Assembly: GCA_002701555.1 (NCBI GenBank)
Contig: NZVS01000018.1
Location: 1-17,850 of the forward strand
Length of the DNA: 17,850 nucleotides
From: Alphaproteobacteria bacterium
GTDB lineage: Bacteria > Pseudomonadota > Alphaproteobacteria > Micavibrionales > Micavibrionaceae
Reading direction: 5' to 3'
The stretch's first letter is position 1; each line of letters starts with the position of its first letter. Positions 7,967 through 14,517 of this stretch are shown in pieces. The position numbers were made by a program, and so were the translations under genes. The notes beneath the pieces were generated by a model. It had not been told where the DNA came from. It ran no database searches and saw only the letters and a program-made list of their open reading frames with translations.

Positions 7967-8009
7967 GTTAAGAAAAAACAGGCTCTATGTCAAAAAAAAT
8001 AGAAAAATA

Positions 8010-8915
8010 TTATATTAAAAAATAAGACGTTAATAACAGGAGTCCAAAATCCCTATTTGATTTGAAAAGCATTAAGGCTCTACCGGCATCATCCAATTTT
8101 AAAACGCTAAGCTGGTAAGTAAAATGCAGGCCGGCTGCCAAAACGATAACGGCAGTATAGTAGGTTGGAAAAATAGATAGCGCTGCCGCCACAAAGAAAA
8201 GCATAGCCAAGGTGTAAAACAAACTAATCCATGCTTTTGCACGGTTTTTAAAAAGTAAGGCAGTTGATTTTATACCTATAAGTGCATCGTCATCCTTATC
8301 TTGCAATGCATAGATAGTATCGTAGCCTAAGGTCCAAAAAACACCCCCTATATAGACTAAAAGTGCAGGGTAGGATAATTCACCTGTAATTGCCGTCCAC
8401 CCCATTAGCGCACCGAAATTAAAGGTGAGGCCAAGGAAAGCTTGTGGCCACCATGTAAACCGTTTCATTGCAGGATAAATGGCAACGAAAAATACAGAAA
8501 AGACCCCTAAAGCCACTGTGGTCATATTCATCTGCACCAAAATAAGAAGAGACAAGAACATTAAAACGGACAAAACGGACATGGCTTCAAAAAGATTTAC
8601 AGCACCACTGGCTAAGGGTCTTGAAGCTGTTCGTGCAACCTTCTTATCCAGGTCACGGTCCCAAATATCATTGATAATACAGCCGGCTCCACGCATTAAA
8701 AATGCACCAATCGAAAAGAGTAAGTATAAATAAAGGTGATAACCACCTATGTCGTGCTCTATAGTGTTTAAAGCAAGCGTCAGGGACCACAGGCCTGGTA
8801 AAAGCAAAAGCCATGTTCCTATTGGTCTGTCCAGGCGCATCAAAACAAAATAGCTTTGTGCTTTTTCAGGAAAATATTTAAACCAGCGTGGTTTTCTGAT
8901 ATCGGTTGAAGTCAT
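8010..8915 (-). CDS. ubiA: 4-hydroxybenzoate polyprenyltransferase
   Basis: UbiA attaches the polyprenyl side chain to 4-hydroxybenzoate in the inner membrane, the first membrane step of ubiquinone synthesis. The 301-residue product is strongly hydrophobic with about eight to nine helices. It carries both aspartate-rich motifs that bind Mg-pyrophosphate: NDIWDRDLD at residues 82-90 and YDTIYALQDKDDD at 198-210. MRLDRPIGTWLLLLPG near the N-terminus is typical of the proteobacterial enzyme rather than of heme O synthase or menaquinone relatives. The start codon overlaps that of the divergent rsmE by 2 nt (CATG at 8913-8916). The next in-frame Met (residue 26) would cut into the conserved first helix, so the overlap looks real. 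A TATCTT 5 nt upstream is a weak -10 candidate. Confidence 0.95.
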   Translation of the reverse strand: MTSTDIRKPRWFKYFPEKAQSYFVLMRLDRPIGTWLLLLPGLWSLTLALNTIEHDIGGYHLYLYLLFSIGAFLMRGAGCIINDIWDRDLDKKVARTASRPLASGAVNLFEAMSVLSVLMFLSLLILVQMNMTTVALGVFSVFFVAIYPAMKRFTWWPQAFLGLTFNFGALMGWTAITGELSYPALLVYIGGVFWTLGYDTIYALQDKDDDALIGIKSTALLFKNRAKAWISLFYTLAMLFFVAAALSIFPTYYTAVIVLAAGLHFTYQLSVLKLDDAGRALMLFKSNRDFGLLLLTSYFLI

Positions 8916-9615
8916 GAGTAAAGATATTTCTAAGTTGCCCCGGCTGTATGTTGACTATCCGTTGGAAGATGGTCAAGACATTATTCTTGATATGCAACAA
9001 TCCCATTATCTTGGCAATGTAATGCGCAAAAAATCAGGAGACAATATTCGTATTTTTAATGGCAAGGATGGGGAATGGCTGTCAGAAATAACATTTGTGA
9101 AGAAAAAGGAATTGTCGCTTGTTGTGAAGGAGAAACTACTTCCCCAACCTCAAAATACGCAAAAGAAAGTCCTGTATTTCGCACCTATCAAAAAGCAGCG
9201 ACTTGATTTCCTGATTGAGAAATCAGTAGAACTGGGCGTGACTGAACTTGTTCCAGTTATTACCGCAAATACAGAAAATAGATATTTAAAACAAGATCGT
9301 ATGTCATCCCAGATCATAGAAGCATCTGAGCAATGTGAGAGGCTGACCGTTCCGGTTTTGCGTAAAGAGATAAAGCTTTCCAATATTACAAAAGAGGAAG
9401 GTCGGATTATGGTAGCGATAGAGCGTCACGAGGGAATACCACATATTAGTGAGTCTAAAGCTGCAGCGGTTTTAATAGGACCTGAAGGAGGCTTCACTGA
9501 AGATGAGGTACTATGGCTTAAAGACCAGAAAAACATTCACCCCGTCAGTCTGGGGCAAAATGTCTTGCGTGCCGAAACGGCCGCGTTATACGCTTTGGCC
9601 TATATGCTGAGTTAA
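8914..9615 (+). CDS. rsmE: 16S rRNA (uracil-1498-N3)-methyltransferase
   Basis: RsmE methylates N3 of U1498 in helix 44 of 16S rRNA, using S-adenosylmethionine. The 233-residue protein starts with the usual LPRLYVD (residues 8-14) leading into a PUA-like domain. The SPOUT methyltransferase domain follows, with KKQRLDFLIEKSVELGV (93-109), SEQCER (138-143), the cofactor-loop IGPEGGF (188-194) and SLGQNVLRAETA (212-223), which forms the trefoil knot. Its ATG overlaps the ubiA ATG on the opposite strand. The next Met is past the conserved N-terminus, so the start is well supported. Its stop codon overlaps that of the convergent 9612-9959 gene in a shared TTAA. Confidence 0.95.
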   Translation: MSKDISKLPRLYVDYPLEDGQDIILDMQQSHYLGNVMRKKSGDNIRIFNGKDGEWLSEITFVKKKELSLVVKEKLLPQPQNTQKKVLYFAPIKKQRLDFLIEKSVELGVTELVPVITANTENRYLKQDRMSSQIIEASEQCERLTVPVLRKEIKLSNITKEEGRIMVAIERHEGIPHISESKAAAVLIGPEGGFTEDEVLWLKDQKNIHPVSLGQNVLRAETAALYALAYMLS

Positions 9616-9959
9616 AAAGAGTTACTAACTTTTAGACCTGATTTTGCCATTATGCGGGATTTGAGATTAGCAGCTTCATGAATGTCGTCCACGAGATTTG
9701 ACTCTGGAAAAAGCTGGTAGTTTTCAACCCCTAATTCTTTCATTTTTCTTGCAAGTAAATGTGCGTTGTGGGTTCTCGCTAGCTCTATTTCTCGAGCATC
9801 ACAACCTTCTGGGGGTTGGAAACACCACTCTCCTTCTTTTAAGTTACCGCTATAGGGGTTATCTATTTTGACATTATCTTCTTGTTGGCGAAGTGTATCG
9901 ATGACTTCATCCATAGAAACAACTTGAGCCTCTGCCGCGTTTTTGAATTTTGATTGCAT
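9612..9959 (-). CDS. Hypothetical protein, 115 aa, unrecognised
   Basis: I do not recognise this small soluble protein. It is 115 residues, mostly charged and predicted helical, with a central GEWCFQPPEGCD containing two cysteines (about residues 43-54) and a C-terminal half of amphipathic helices (ARTHNAHLLARKMKELGV). It has no signal peptide or membrane segment. It is very likely expressed: a promoter with a perfect TTGACA lies upstream, and AGAAGG precedes the ATG by 9 nt. It stands as a single-gene unit between convergent rsmE, whose stop it overlaps, and the MAPEG gene. No function is proposed. Confidence 0.75.
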   Translation of the reverse strand: MQSKFKNAAEAQVVSMDEVIDTLRQQEDNVKIDNPYSGNLKEGEWCFQPPEGCDAREIELARTHNAHLLARKMKELGVENYQLFPESNLVDDIHEAANLKSRIMAKSGLKVSNSF

Positions 9960-9990
9960 CTCTACACACCTTCTATAATTTTTGTCATAA

Positions 9991-10018
9991 CGTATAGAGT
10001 ATCTCGTTTATCTGTCAA
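9991..10018 (-). promoter_or_regulatory. Sigma70-type promoter of the 9612-9959 gene
   Basis: On the minus strand a perfect TTGACA (10013-10018) is followed after 16 nt by TATACG (9991-9996). Transcription would begin near 9985 and give a leader of about 25 nt that holds AGAAGG (9969-9974). Unlike several other first genes here, this one would have a conventional 5' leader with a Shine-Dalgarno. Confidence 0.6.
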
Positions 10019-10035
10019 GAAGTTATGGATACTGT

Positions 10036-10422
10036 TTAAAAGAAAGTTACATACAAATATAAGTTAACGCCAGCGCCGATAAGCAACAATGATAATGCTA
10101 TAATTGTACCTGCAAAACGCCCAAAAGATGTTCCCGCAGACTTTCGAACGCCACAAAAATGAAGTAGGCGCGAGATGACAATAGCAGCACCATATAGATG
10201 AAGAAAAATCCGGCTCATGTCCTGAACCTCTATTAGATACATTAGGAGCAGTAATATAGGCACGATTTCTATGAAATTACCGTGAATGCGAATAGATCTC
10301 GATAATGCGTCAATACCACCATCGCCAAGTCCTATTTTATGAGATCGTCTTTTGGCAATAACATTTATAATCAGAAAGCATAGGAAGAGGGCTAGCAAAG
10401 CAGCATAAAGTCCGGTGATCAT
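10036..10422 (-). CDS. MAPEG-family membrane protein
   Basis: This 128-residue protein has about four transmembrane helices (starting near residues 4, 50, 73 and 104). Between the first and second helix it carries RIHGNFIEIVP (45-55), the conserved Arg-x-His-x-Asn-x-x-Glu-x-x-Pro signature of the MAPEG superfamily (membrane-associated proteins in eicosanoid and glutathione metabolism). The bacterial YecN-like branch has no settled substrate; glutathione-dependent peroxidase or transferase activity is possible from the family alone. The start codon overlaps the truA stop in ATGA and has a perfect AAGGAG site, so it is co-transcribed with and translationally linked to truA. The functional link to truA is probably only positional. 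Confidence 0.87.
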   Translation of the reverse strand: MITGLYAALLALFLCFLIINVIAKRRSHKIGLGDGGIDALSRSIRIHGNFIEIVPILLLLMYLIEVQDMSRIFLHLYGAAIVISRLLHFCGVRKSAGTSFGRFAGTIIALSLLLIGAGVNLYLYVTFF

Positions 10423-11204
10423 ATATTATTCTCCTTATCGTAATTAATTTTCACAAGATAAAGCCCGTAAGCCGGAGCGGTAGGGCCGCCTTTGGTTCTA
10501 TCTTTAGCATCAAGTGCATTCTTTACATCGACAGGTGTCCAGTGTTTTTTGCCTACAACGGCAAGTGTTCCTGCAATGTTACGTACCATGTGATGTAAAA
10601 AAGATTGTCCTTTCACATCAATAGTAATCAATTTTCCACCAAAATCATCATAATTTTGTTCTGAGACCAGTATTTCATCAATCGTTCTTACCGGGTTATT
10701 GGATTGGCATGCAGCCGCGCGGAAACTATTGAAATTGTGAGTTCCGACAAGATATCTGGCAGCTTCTTGCATAGGGCCTATATCCAGTTTTTTAGGTAGC
10801 CACCAAGCACGATTTTCATCAAAGGTGGCTGCCGATTTGCGGTTGAGAATTAAATACCGATAGTGTTTTGTCTTTGCCCCAAAACGCGCATGAAAATCAT
10901 CGGTTACTTTTTCGGCTCTGACAACAGAAACAGGAAACCCGCGCATATGCGCATTTATGGCCTTCGCGAATTCATAAGGCCGAAGATCCCTATCACCATA
11001 ATCCAAATCAAGATGAGCAACCTGTCCCCAAGCATGGACCCCGGCATCGGTGCGACCCGCACATTGGACGCGAATATCTTGTTGGCAAAATGACTTCAGG
11101 GCATTTTCTACGACTTGTTGTACGGTTGGTAAATTGTCCTGTATTTGCCATCCACAAAATGGAGTGCCATCATACTCAACTGTTAATTTCCAGCGTTGTT
11201 TCAT
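10419..11204 (-). CDS. truA: tRNA pseudouridine(38-40) synthase
   Basis: TruA isomerises uridines 38-40 in the anticodon stem-loop of many tRNAs. The 261-residue protein is complete: it starts with the family-typical RWKLTVEYDGTPFCGWQ (residues 4-20), has the catalytic aspartate D53 in CAGRTDAGVHA (48-58), and ends with the FLHHMVRNIAGTLAVVG helix and a C-terminal GLYLVKI. In many alphaproteobacteria truA follows def and fmt directly. Here two genes on the opposite strand separate it from fmt, and it seems to have its own promoter at 11214-11242. No Shine-Dalgarno is visible before its ATG. The downstream MAPEG gene overlaps it by 4 nt. Confidence 0.96.
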   Translation of the reverse strand: MKQRWKLTVEYDGTPFCGWQIQDNLPTVQQVVENALKSFCQQDIRVQCAGRTDAGVHAWGQVAHLDLDYGDRDLRPYEFAKAINAHMRGFPVSVVRAEKVTDDFHARFGAKTKHYRYLILNRKSAATFDENRAWWLPKKLDIGPMQEAARYLVGTHNFNSFRAAACQSNNPVRTIDEILVSEQNYDDFGGKLITIDVKGQSFLHHMVRNIAGTLAVVGKKHWTPVDVKNALDAKDRTKGGPTAPAYGLYLVKINYDKENNI

Positions 11205-11213
11205 AATTGGCTA

Positions 11214-11242
11214 TATCTAAAGTCTAATAAGAGTTTTGTCAC
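11214..11242 (-). promoter_or_regulatory. Candidate sigma70-type promoter of truA
   Basis: On the minus strand GTGACA (11237-11242) and TAGATA (11214-11219) are spaced by 17 nt. The -10 ends 9 nt before the truA ATG, so the leader would be only a few bases long and lacks a Shine-Dalgarno. Its -35 lies 11 nt from the -35 of the divergent promoter at 11254-11282, so the two would compete for space. Confidence 0.55.
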
Positions 11243-11253
11243 ATTGTATTTAA

Positions 11254-11282
11254 TTGACATAATTAAAAAAGTCCAGTATTAT
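11254..11282 (+). promoter_or_regulatory. Near-consensus sigma70 promoter of the metallopeptidase-like pair, leaderless spacing
   Basis: TTGACA (11254-11259), exactly 17 nt, and TATTAT (11277-11282) make the strongest promoter in the window. The -10 ends 6 nt before the ATG at 11289, so the transcript should begin at or within a base or two of the start codon. No ribosome binding site fits between them. It also argues against starting the gene at the upstream ATG at 11196, which would lie before the promoter. Confidence 0.8.
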
Positions 11283-11288
11283 GTCACG

Positions 11289-12107
11289 ATGAAGTGTTTA
11301 AGACGACATTTTGACCACACGATATCCGCATATCTTGAACTCAATGAAGAAAATTCATGGGGTAAGAAATACCAACTGAGTTGGAACTGGACTAAGGCTG
11401 CTGATTTCTTTGCGGGAAGAATCGAAGGACCCGCATTCTCAAGTCTTGAGAAGGCTGAAAAAAAATATAGTAAGGTGATGTTATCTAATAGAAAAGATAA
11501 GCTTTCATCTATTGCGGAATTCAAAAGATCTGGCAGGGGCATTAGAAAACTTTTAAAGGCTATTGAAAGCTCTATCGTAGTAGATGAAAAAGATTTATAT
11601 CCCGAACTTTATGCGGATCCAATGAGAAACAGAACTTATTTGGCTGGAAAAATTCTCAAAATAAATAATTATTTGCCCAAGCTTTCCGAACCCGAAATTA
11701 TTGCTATGGCTGAAGAAATTTCAAATGATTATGGCATTGTAGCACCTGGCATTAAACTTGATTTGGGAAGCAAAAAATCTGATGAGTATTACGGATATTA
11801 TTCTCCGAAAGAAAATAATATTTACCTTACAACCCAATGCCAATTCGTTTTTCTTCATGAAATGGCTCATGCTGTTTGTGCCCATCTGGTTGACCCTTCC
11901 ATCGCAACTCATCACGGGGAAATGTTTAATCGCGTTCAAATAAAGCTTTTAGATGAATACACAAATTTGGACGGAGAAGAAATATTTGAAGAGTTTTGCA
12001 GGTTTGATTTATTTAGGTCCGAAATAGAATATGAGGACATTATAAAACCGCTAGGCATAATATCTCAAAAGCCGCTATTAGAACCTATCTTGCGGGAGCT
12101 GGGATAA
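11289..12107 (+). CDS. Zinc-metallopeptidase-like protein A (HExxH-x14-H), first of a tandem pair
   Basis: The 272-residue protein carries FLHEMAHAV with zinc-ligand candidates H190 and H194, catalytic E191, and a third His (H209) in HHGEMFNR, giving HExxH-x14-H. The segment before it (YGIVAPGIKLDLG, then GYYSPKENNIYL) matches the usual strand layout ahead of the HExxH helix in SprT-like and phage-type putative metallopeptidases. Residues 1-135 are charged, helical and unassigned. There is no signal peptide, so it is probably cytoplasmic. The ATG at 11289 is chosen because the next gene begins in the same way (MKxLRxxFxH) and the promoter lies just upstream; an in-frame ATG at 11196 would precede the promoter. 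The stop TAA abuts the ATG of its paralogue. Substrate and role are unknown; family-level similarity is my inference. Confidence 0.8.
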   Translation: MKCLRRHFDHTISAYLELNEENSWGKKYQLSWNWTKAADFFAGRIEGPAFSSLEKAEKKYSKVMLSNRKDKLSSIAEFKRSGRGIRKLLKAIESSIVVDEKDLYPELYADPMRNRTYLAGKILKINNYLPKLSEPEIIAMAEEISNDYGIVAPGIKLDLGSKKSDEYYGYYSPKENNIYLTTQCQFVFLHEMAHAVCAHLVDPSIATHHGEMFNRVQIKLLDEYTNLDGEEIFEEFCRFDLFRSEIEYEDIIKPLGIISQKPLLEPILRELG

Positions 12108-12998
12108 ATGAAAACTTTGAGGTCTTATTTTTCTCACGCAGCTGGTGCCCACATAGAATTGGTCGAAAATGAGAAAGCATGGCGTAATAAATATGCTATA
12201 CGCTTTAATTGGCAAAGTCTTGGAGTCTCCCATACCTATGACACGTATGACGATAAGATAATTGCGGATCATCTTTACGATATTATCAGTTTATCAAGTC
12301 CTACGGAAATCAATGACAGGGTATGGTATATAAAGATTAACACACTGGCCGGCCGACTTCCCGAGAAGCTTTCATTTCTGACTAAAATATTGGGGGGTAA
12401 TGAGGGTTATAGAGATATAGACGATGCAGCTACTCAAAATACATATGAGATGGATGCCTATTTTTCTTCCTTTTTAGGATATAATAAATCACTCGATGAA
12501 GAGGCTGAATTAAGCATGGAGGAGTGTCAGGAGCTGGTAGATGTAATTTGCGAAGATTTTGACTGTGATGCTCCTAAATTACATTATCGTAAATTGCCTG
12601 CCGGGCATAAGCAGAATGAATGGTTGAGAGGTCAAAAAAAGACAGAAGGTGTATATTTTCCTTATTCTGATGAGGTACTTCTAGTAAACCCAACCAAAAC
12701 AACTTTATTACATGAAATGGCTCATGCTTTGGACCAGAGAGCGGCTGAACCTGGCTTGTATCAGTCACATGGCGCGATGTTTAATCGTATTTATACGCAG
12801 TTGCTGGCGGAATATGCAGGTCATGACGCAGAGATAGTTGTTTCTTATGCAAACCAACGGAATTTATATGGGCCAGAACACCTGGGTGTAGACGAAATTA
12901 TGGCACCTGTATCATTGCTATACAGAAAGCCTCCTATAAGCTGTAAAGCTCAAAGACTGGAGTTACCTGTTTTTAATCAGGGTGGTCCCGATCTCTAG
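12108..12998 (+). CDS. Zinc-metallopeptidase-like protein B (HExxH-x14-H), second of a tandem pair
   Basis: This 296-residue protein is a diverged paralogue of the preceding gene. Shared landmarks are the N-terminus (MKTLRSYFSH), a middle segment leading to LLHEMAHAL, the motif residues H202, E203, H206 and H221 with identical HExxH-x14-HGxMFNR spacing, a following LLAEY helix, and a C-terminal PVSLLYRKP matching PLGIISQKP of protein A. The first halves have drifted apart more than the metal site. No signal peptide or membrane helix is seen. Its ATG directly follows the stop of gene A (TAAATG), with GGGAG 11 nt upstream, so translation is probably coupled. Its last 12 codons overlap the 3' end of convergent fmt by 36 nt. 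Substrate unknown. Confidence 0.8.
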   Translation: MKTLRSYFSHAAGAHIELVENEKAWRNKYAIRFNWQSLGVSHTYDTYDDKIIADHLYDIISLSSPTEINDRVWYIKINTLAGRLPEKLSFLTKILGGNEGYRDIDDAATQNTYEMDAYFSSFLGYNKSLDEEAELSMEECQELVDVICEDFDCDAPKLHYRKLPAGHKQNEWLRGQKKTEGVYFPYSDEVLLVNPTKTTLLHEMAHALDQRAAEPGLYQSHGAMFNRIYTQLLAEYAGHDAEIVVSYANQRNLYGPEHLGVDEIMAPVSLLYRKPPISCKAQRLELPVFNQGGPDL

Positions 12999-13922
12999 AT
13001 AATTTCCGTTAATGGCCGCTTCTGCAGACATGGGCTGTTTATTTTCCGGCTGTATTAATTCTAGCCTTAACGTTGTTCCATAACCACATGCCACGTTGCC
13101 TGCCTTTGTCACCAAAGTACCCGGATCGCTGGAGGTTTTTTCATCAACTACAAATGTAGATTTAACTTTGAAACGCTTTGCTAACTCAGTATCAAAATAA
13201 GTCCCAGGCCATGGATTTAGGGCTCTAACTTGACGGTCAATTTCTTCTGCTGGTCTATGCCAATCTATACGACCATCTTCTTTTTTGAGCATTGATGCAT
13301 AGGATGAAATGCTTTCATCTTGTGGAGTACTTTCTGGTAGTGTTTCTTGATCAAGTACATAATCTAAAACTTCAATAACCGCATCAGCACCTTGTTGAGC
13401 CAAAGTATCGTGCAAAGATTGGGCCGTTGTAGTGTCTATAATGGGGGTTTGGGTTTTTACAATCATAGGGCCGGTATCAAGCCCTTTTTCCATTTTCATA
13501 ATTGTGACACCACTGACCTTATCACCTTTCCAGATCGAATATTGTATGGGTGCTGCCCCACGCCACTTTGGTAAAAGGGAGGCATGAATATTTAGACATC
13601 CATAAGCAGGTGCATTTAAAACATCCTCAGGAAGTATAAGGCCATATGCTGCTACAATAGCAATATCTGCATTAAGGCTATTGAATTCCGAAATAGCTTC
13701 CTTGTTTTTCTTAAAAGAAGTGGGTGTAAATACACCTATATTATTTTTATCTGCGAGATTGTGAACAGGTGATTTTTGAACGGCTTTACCGCGGCCTTTC
13801 GGGCGAGGTGGCTGAGTGTAGACTGCTGCAATTTCATGTTCAGAATTAATGAGCGCCTGAAGCGCAGGAACGGCAAAATCAGGAGTACCCATAAATATAA
13901 TTTTTAAAGGGTTTTTAGGCAT
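12963..13922 (-). CDS. fmt: Methionyl-tRNA formyltransferase
   Basis: Fmt formylates initiator Met-tRNA with 10-formyl-tetrahydrofolate. The 319-residue protein is complete. The N-terminal Rossmann domain starts IIFMGTPDFAVPAL (residues 8-21), followed by the TQPPRPKGRGK loop (36-46) that contacts tRNA. The active site has N111 and H113 in NIHASLLPKWRGAAPI and D149 in KGLDTGPMI. The C-terminal domain begins around RALNPWPGTYF. It follows def by 6 nt with no obvious Shine-Dalgarno, suggesting coupling to def. Its last codons overlap the convergent metallopeptidase-like gene B by 36 nt, and truA, its usual downstream partner, lies beyond that gene pair. Confidence 0.97.
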   Translation of the reverse strand: MPKNPLKIIFMGTPDFAVPALQALINSEHEIAAVYTQPPRPKGRGKAVQKSPVHNLADKNNIGVFTPTSFKKNKEAISEFNSLNADIAIVAAYGLILPEDVLNAPAYGCLNIHASLLPKWRGAAPIQYSIWKGDKVSGVTIMKMEKGLDTGPMIVKTQTPIIDTTTAQSLHDTLAQQGADAVIEVLDYVLDQETLPESTPQDESISSYASMLKKEDGRIDWHRPAEEIDRQVRALNPWPGTYFDTELAKRFKVKSTFVVDEKTSSDPGTLVTKAGNVACGYGTTLRLELIQPENKQPMSAEAAINGNYLEIGTTLIKNR

Positions 13923-13928
13923 ATATAG

Positions 13929-14456
13929 TTAAAGGATGTCCTGGTTCTTTTTCATCTTGGCTACTTTCTTGACAATCATATTGCGCTTTAGCCGTGAGAG
14001 ATAATCAATAAAAAGAATGCCATCAAGGTGATCAATTTCATGCTGTACACAATGAGATGCCAAACCGGAAAATTCACCTTCCTGTTCCTTCCCTTGATAA
14101 TCAACATATTTAACCCGTACAGTTTTGGGGCGCTCAACTTCTGCAAATTGCTCAGGAATAGAAAGACAGCCTTCTTCCCAGATGCTTGGTTCTTCCGATC
14201 GCCAGATAATTTCCGGATTAACCATGCAAACAGGTGTGCGCTCTTCCTCATTATCAGAACCGGAATTCAGATCCATAACAAAAACTCTGTTAAGAAGGCC
14301 CACTTGATTTGCTGCCAGACCAATACCCGGAGCGGCATACATAGACTCCAGCATTTTGTCCATTTGTTTGCGGAGATCATCATCAACTATTCCAACAGGC
14401 TTTGCGACCTCTTTTAGAACAGGATCAGGGATAAGAATTATTGGCAGTGTTGACAT
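13929..14456 (-). CDS. def: Peptide deformylase
   Basis: Def removes the N-formyl group from nascent proteins at the ribosome, reversing the mark that Fmt provides. The 175-residue length is typical of type I bacterial enzymes. All three motifs are intact: GIGLAANQVG (residues 44-53), EGCLSIP (95-101) with metal ligand C97, and HEIDH (139-143) with metal ligands H139 and H143 and catalytic E140. It heads a def-fmt unit. A TTGTAA-17-TATACT promoter ends 7 nt before its ATG and no Shine-Dalgarno is visible, so the mRNA may be leaderless. The C-terminus carries a Lys/Met-rich tail (KRNMIVKKVAKMKK). Confidence 0.97.
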   Translation of the reverse strand: MSTLPIILIPDPVLKEVAKPVGIVDDDLRKQMDKMLESMYAAPGIGLAANQVGLLNRVFVMDLNSGSDNEEERTPVCMVNPEIIWRSEEPSIWEEGCLSIPEQFAEVERPKTVRVKYVDYQGKEQEGEFSGLASHCVQHEIDHLDGILFIDYLSRLKRNMIVKKVAKMKKNQDIL

Positions 14457-14463
14457 GCTGAGG

Positions 14464-14492
14464 AGTATAAAAACTGGGTGGTTAATTTACAA
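14464..14492 (-). promoter_or_regulatory. Candidate promoter of def-fmt, leaderless spacing
   Basis: On the minus strand TTGTAA (14487-14492), 17 nt and TATACT (14464-14469) fit a sigma70-type promoter. The -10 ends 7 nt before the def ATG, and the bases between contain no Shine-Dalgarno. Confidence 0.6.
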
Positions 14493-14495
14493 GTA

Positions 14496-14517
14496 TTAAG
14501 ATTTGCGAAAGTCTTAA
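14496..14517. terminator. Hairpin over the rmuC stop codon, weak terminator candidate
   Basis: TTAAGATTT (14496-14504) pairs with AAGTCTTAA (14509-14517) over 9 bp, including one wobble pair on the plus-strand reading, around a GCGA loop of GNRA type. It overlaps the rmuC stop codon and lies just upstream of the def promoter on the minus strand. No T run follows on either strand, so intrinsic termination would be poor. It may instead protect or define the rmuC mRNA 3' end. Confidence 0.35.

Noticed and set aside
11196..11288. Upstream extension of metallopeptidase-like gene A to the ATG at 11196
   Set aside because: The extra 31 residues have no counterpart in paralogue B, overlap the truA start, and lie upstream of the near-consensus promoter at 11254-11282.
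14028..14417. Open frame of 129 codons on the plus strand opposite def
   Set aside because: def has all three deformylase motifs in this interval; the opposing frame has no recognisable domain or promoter.
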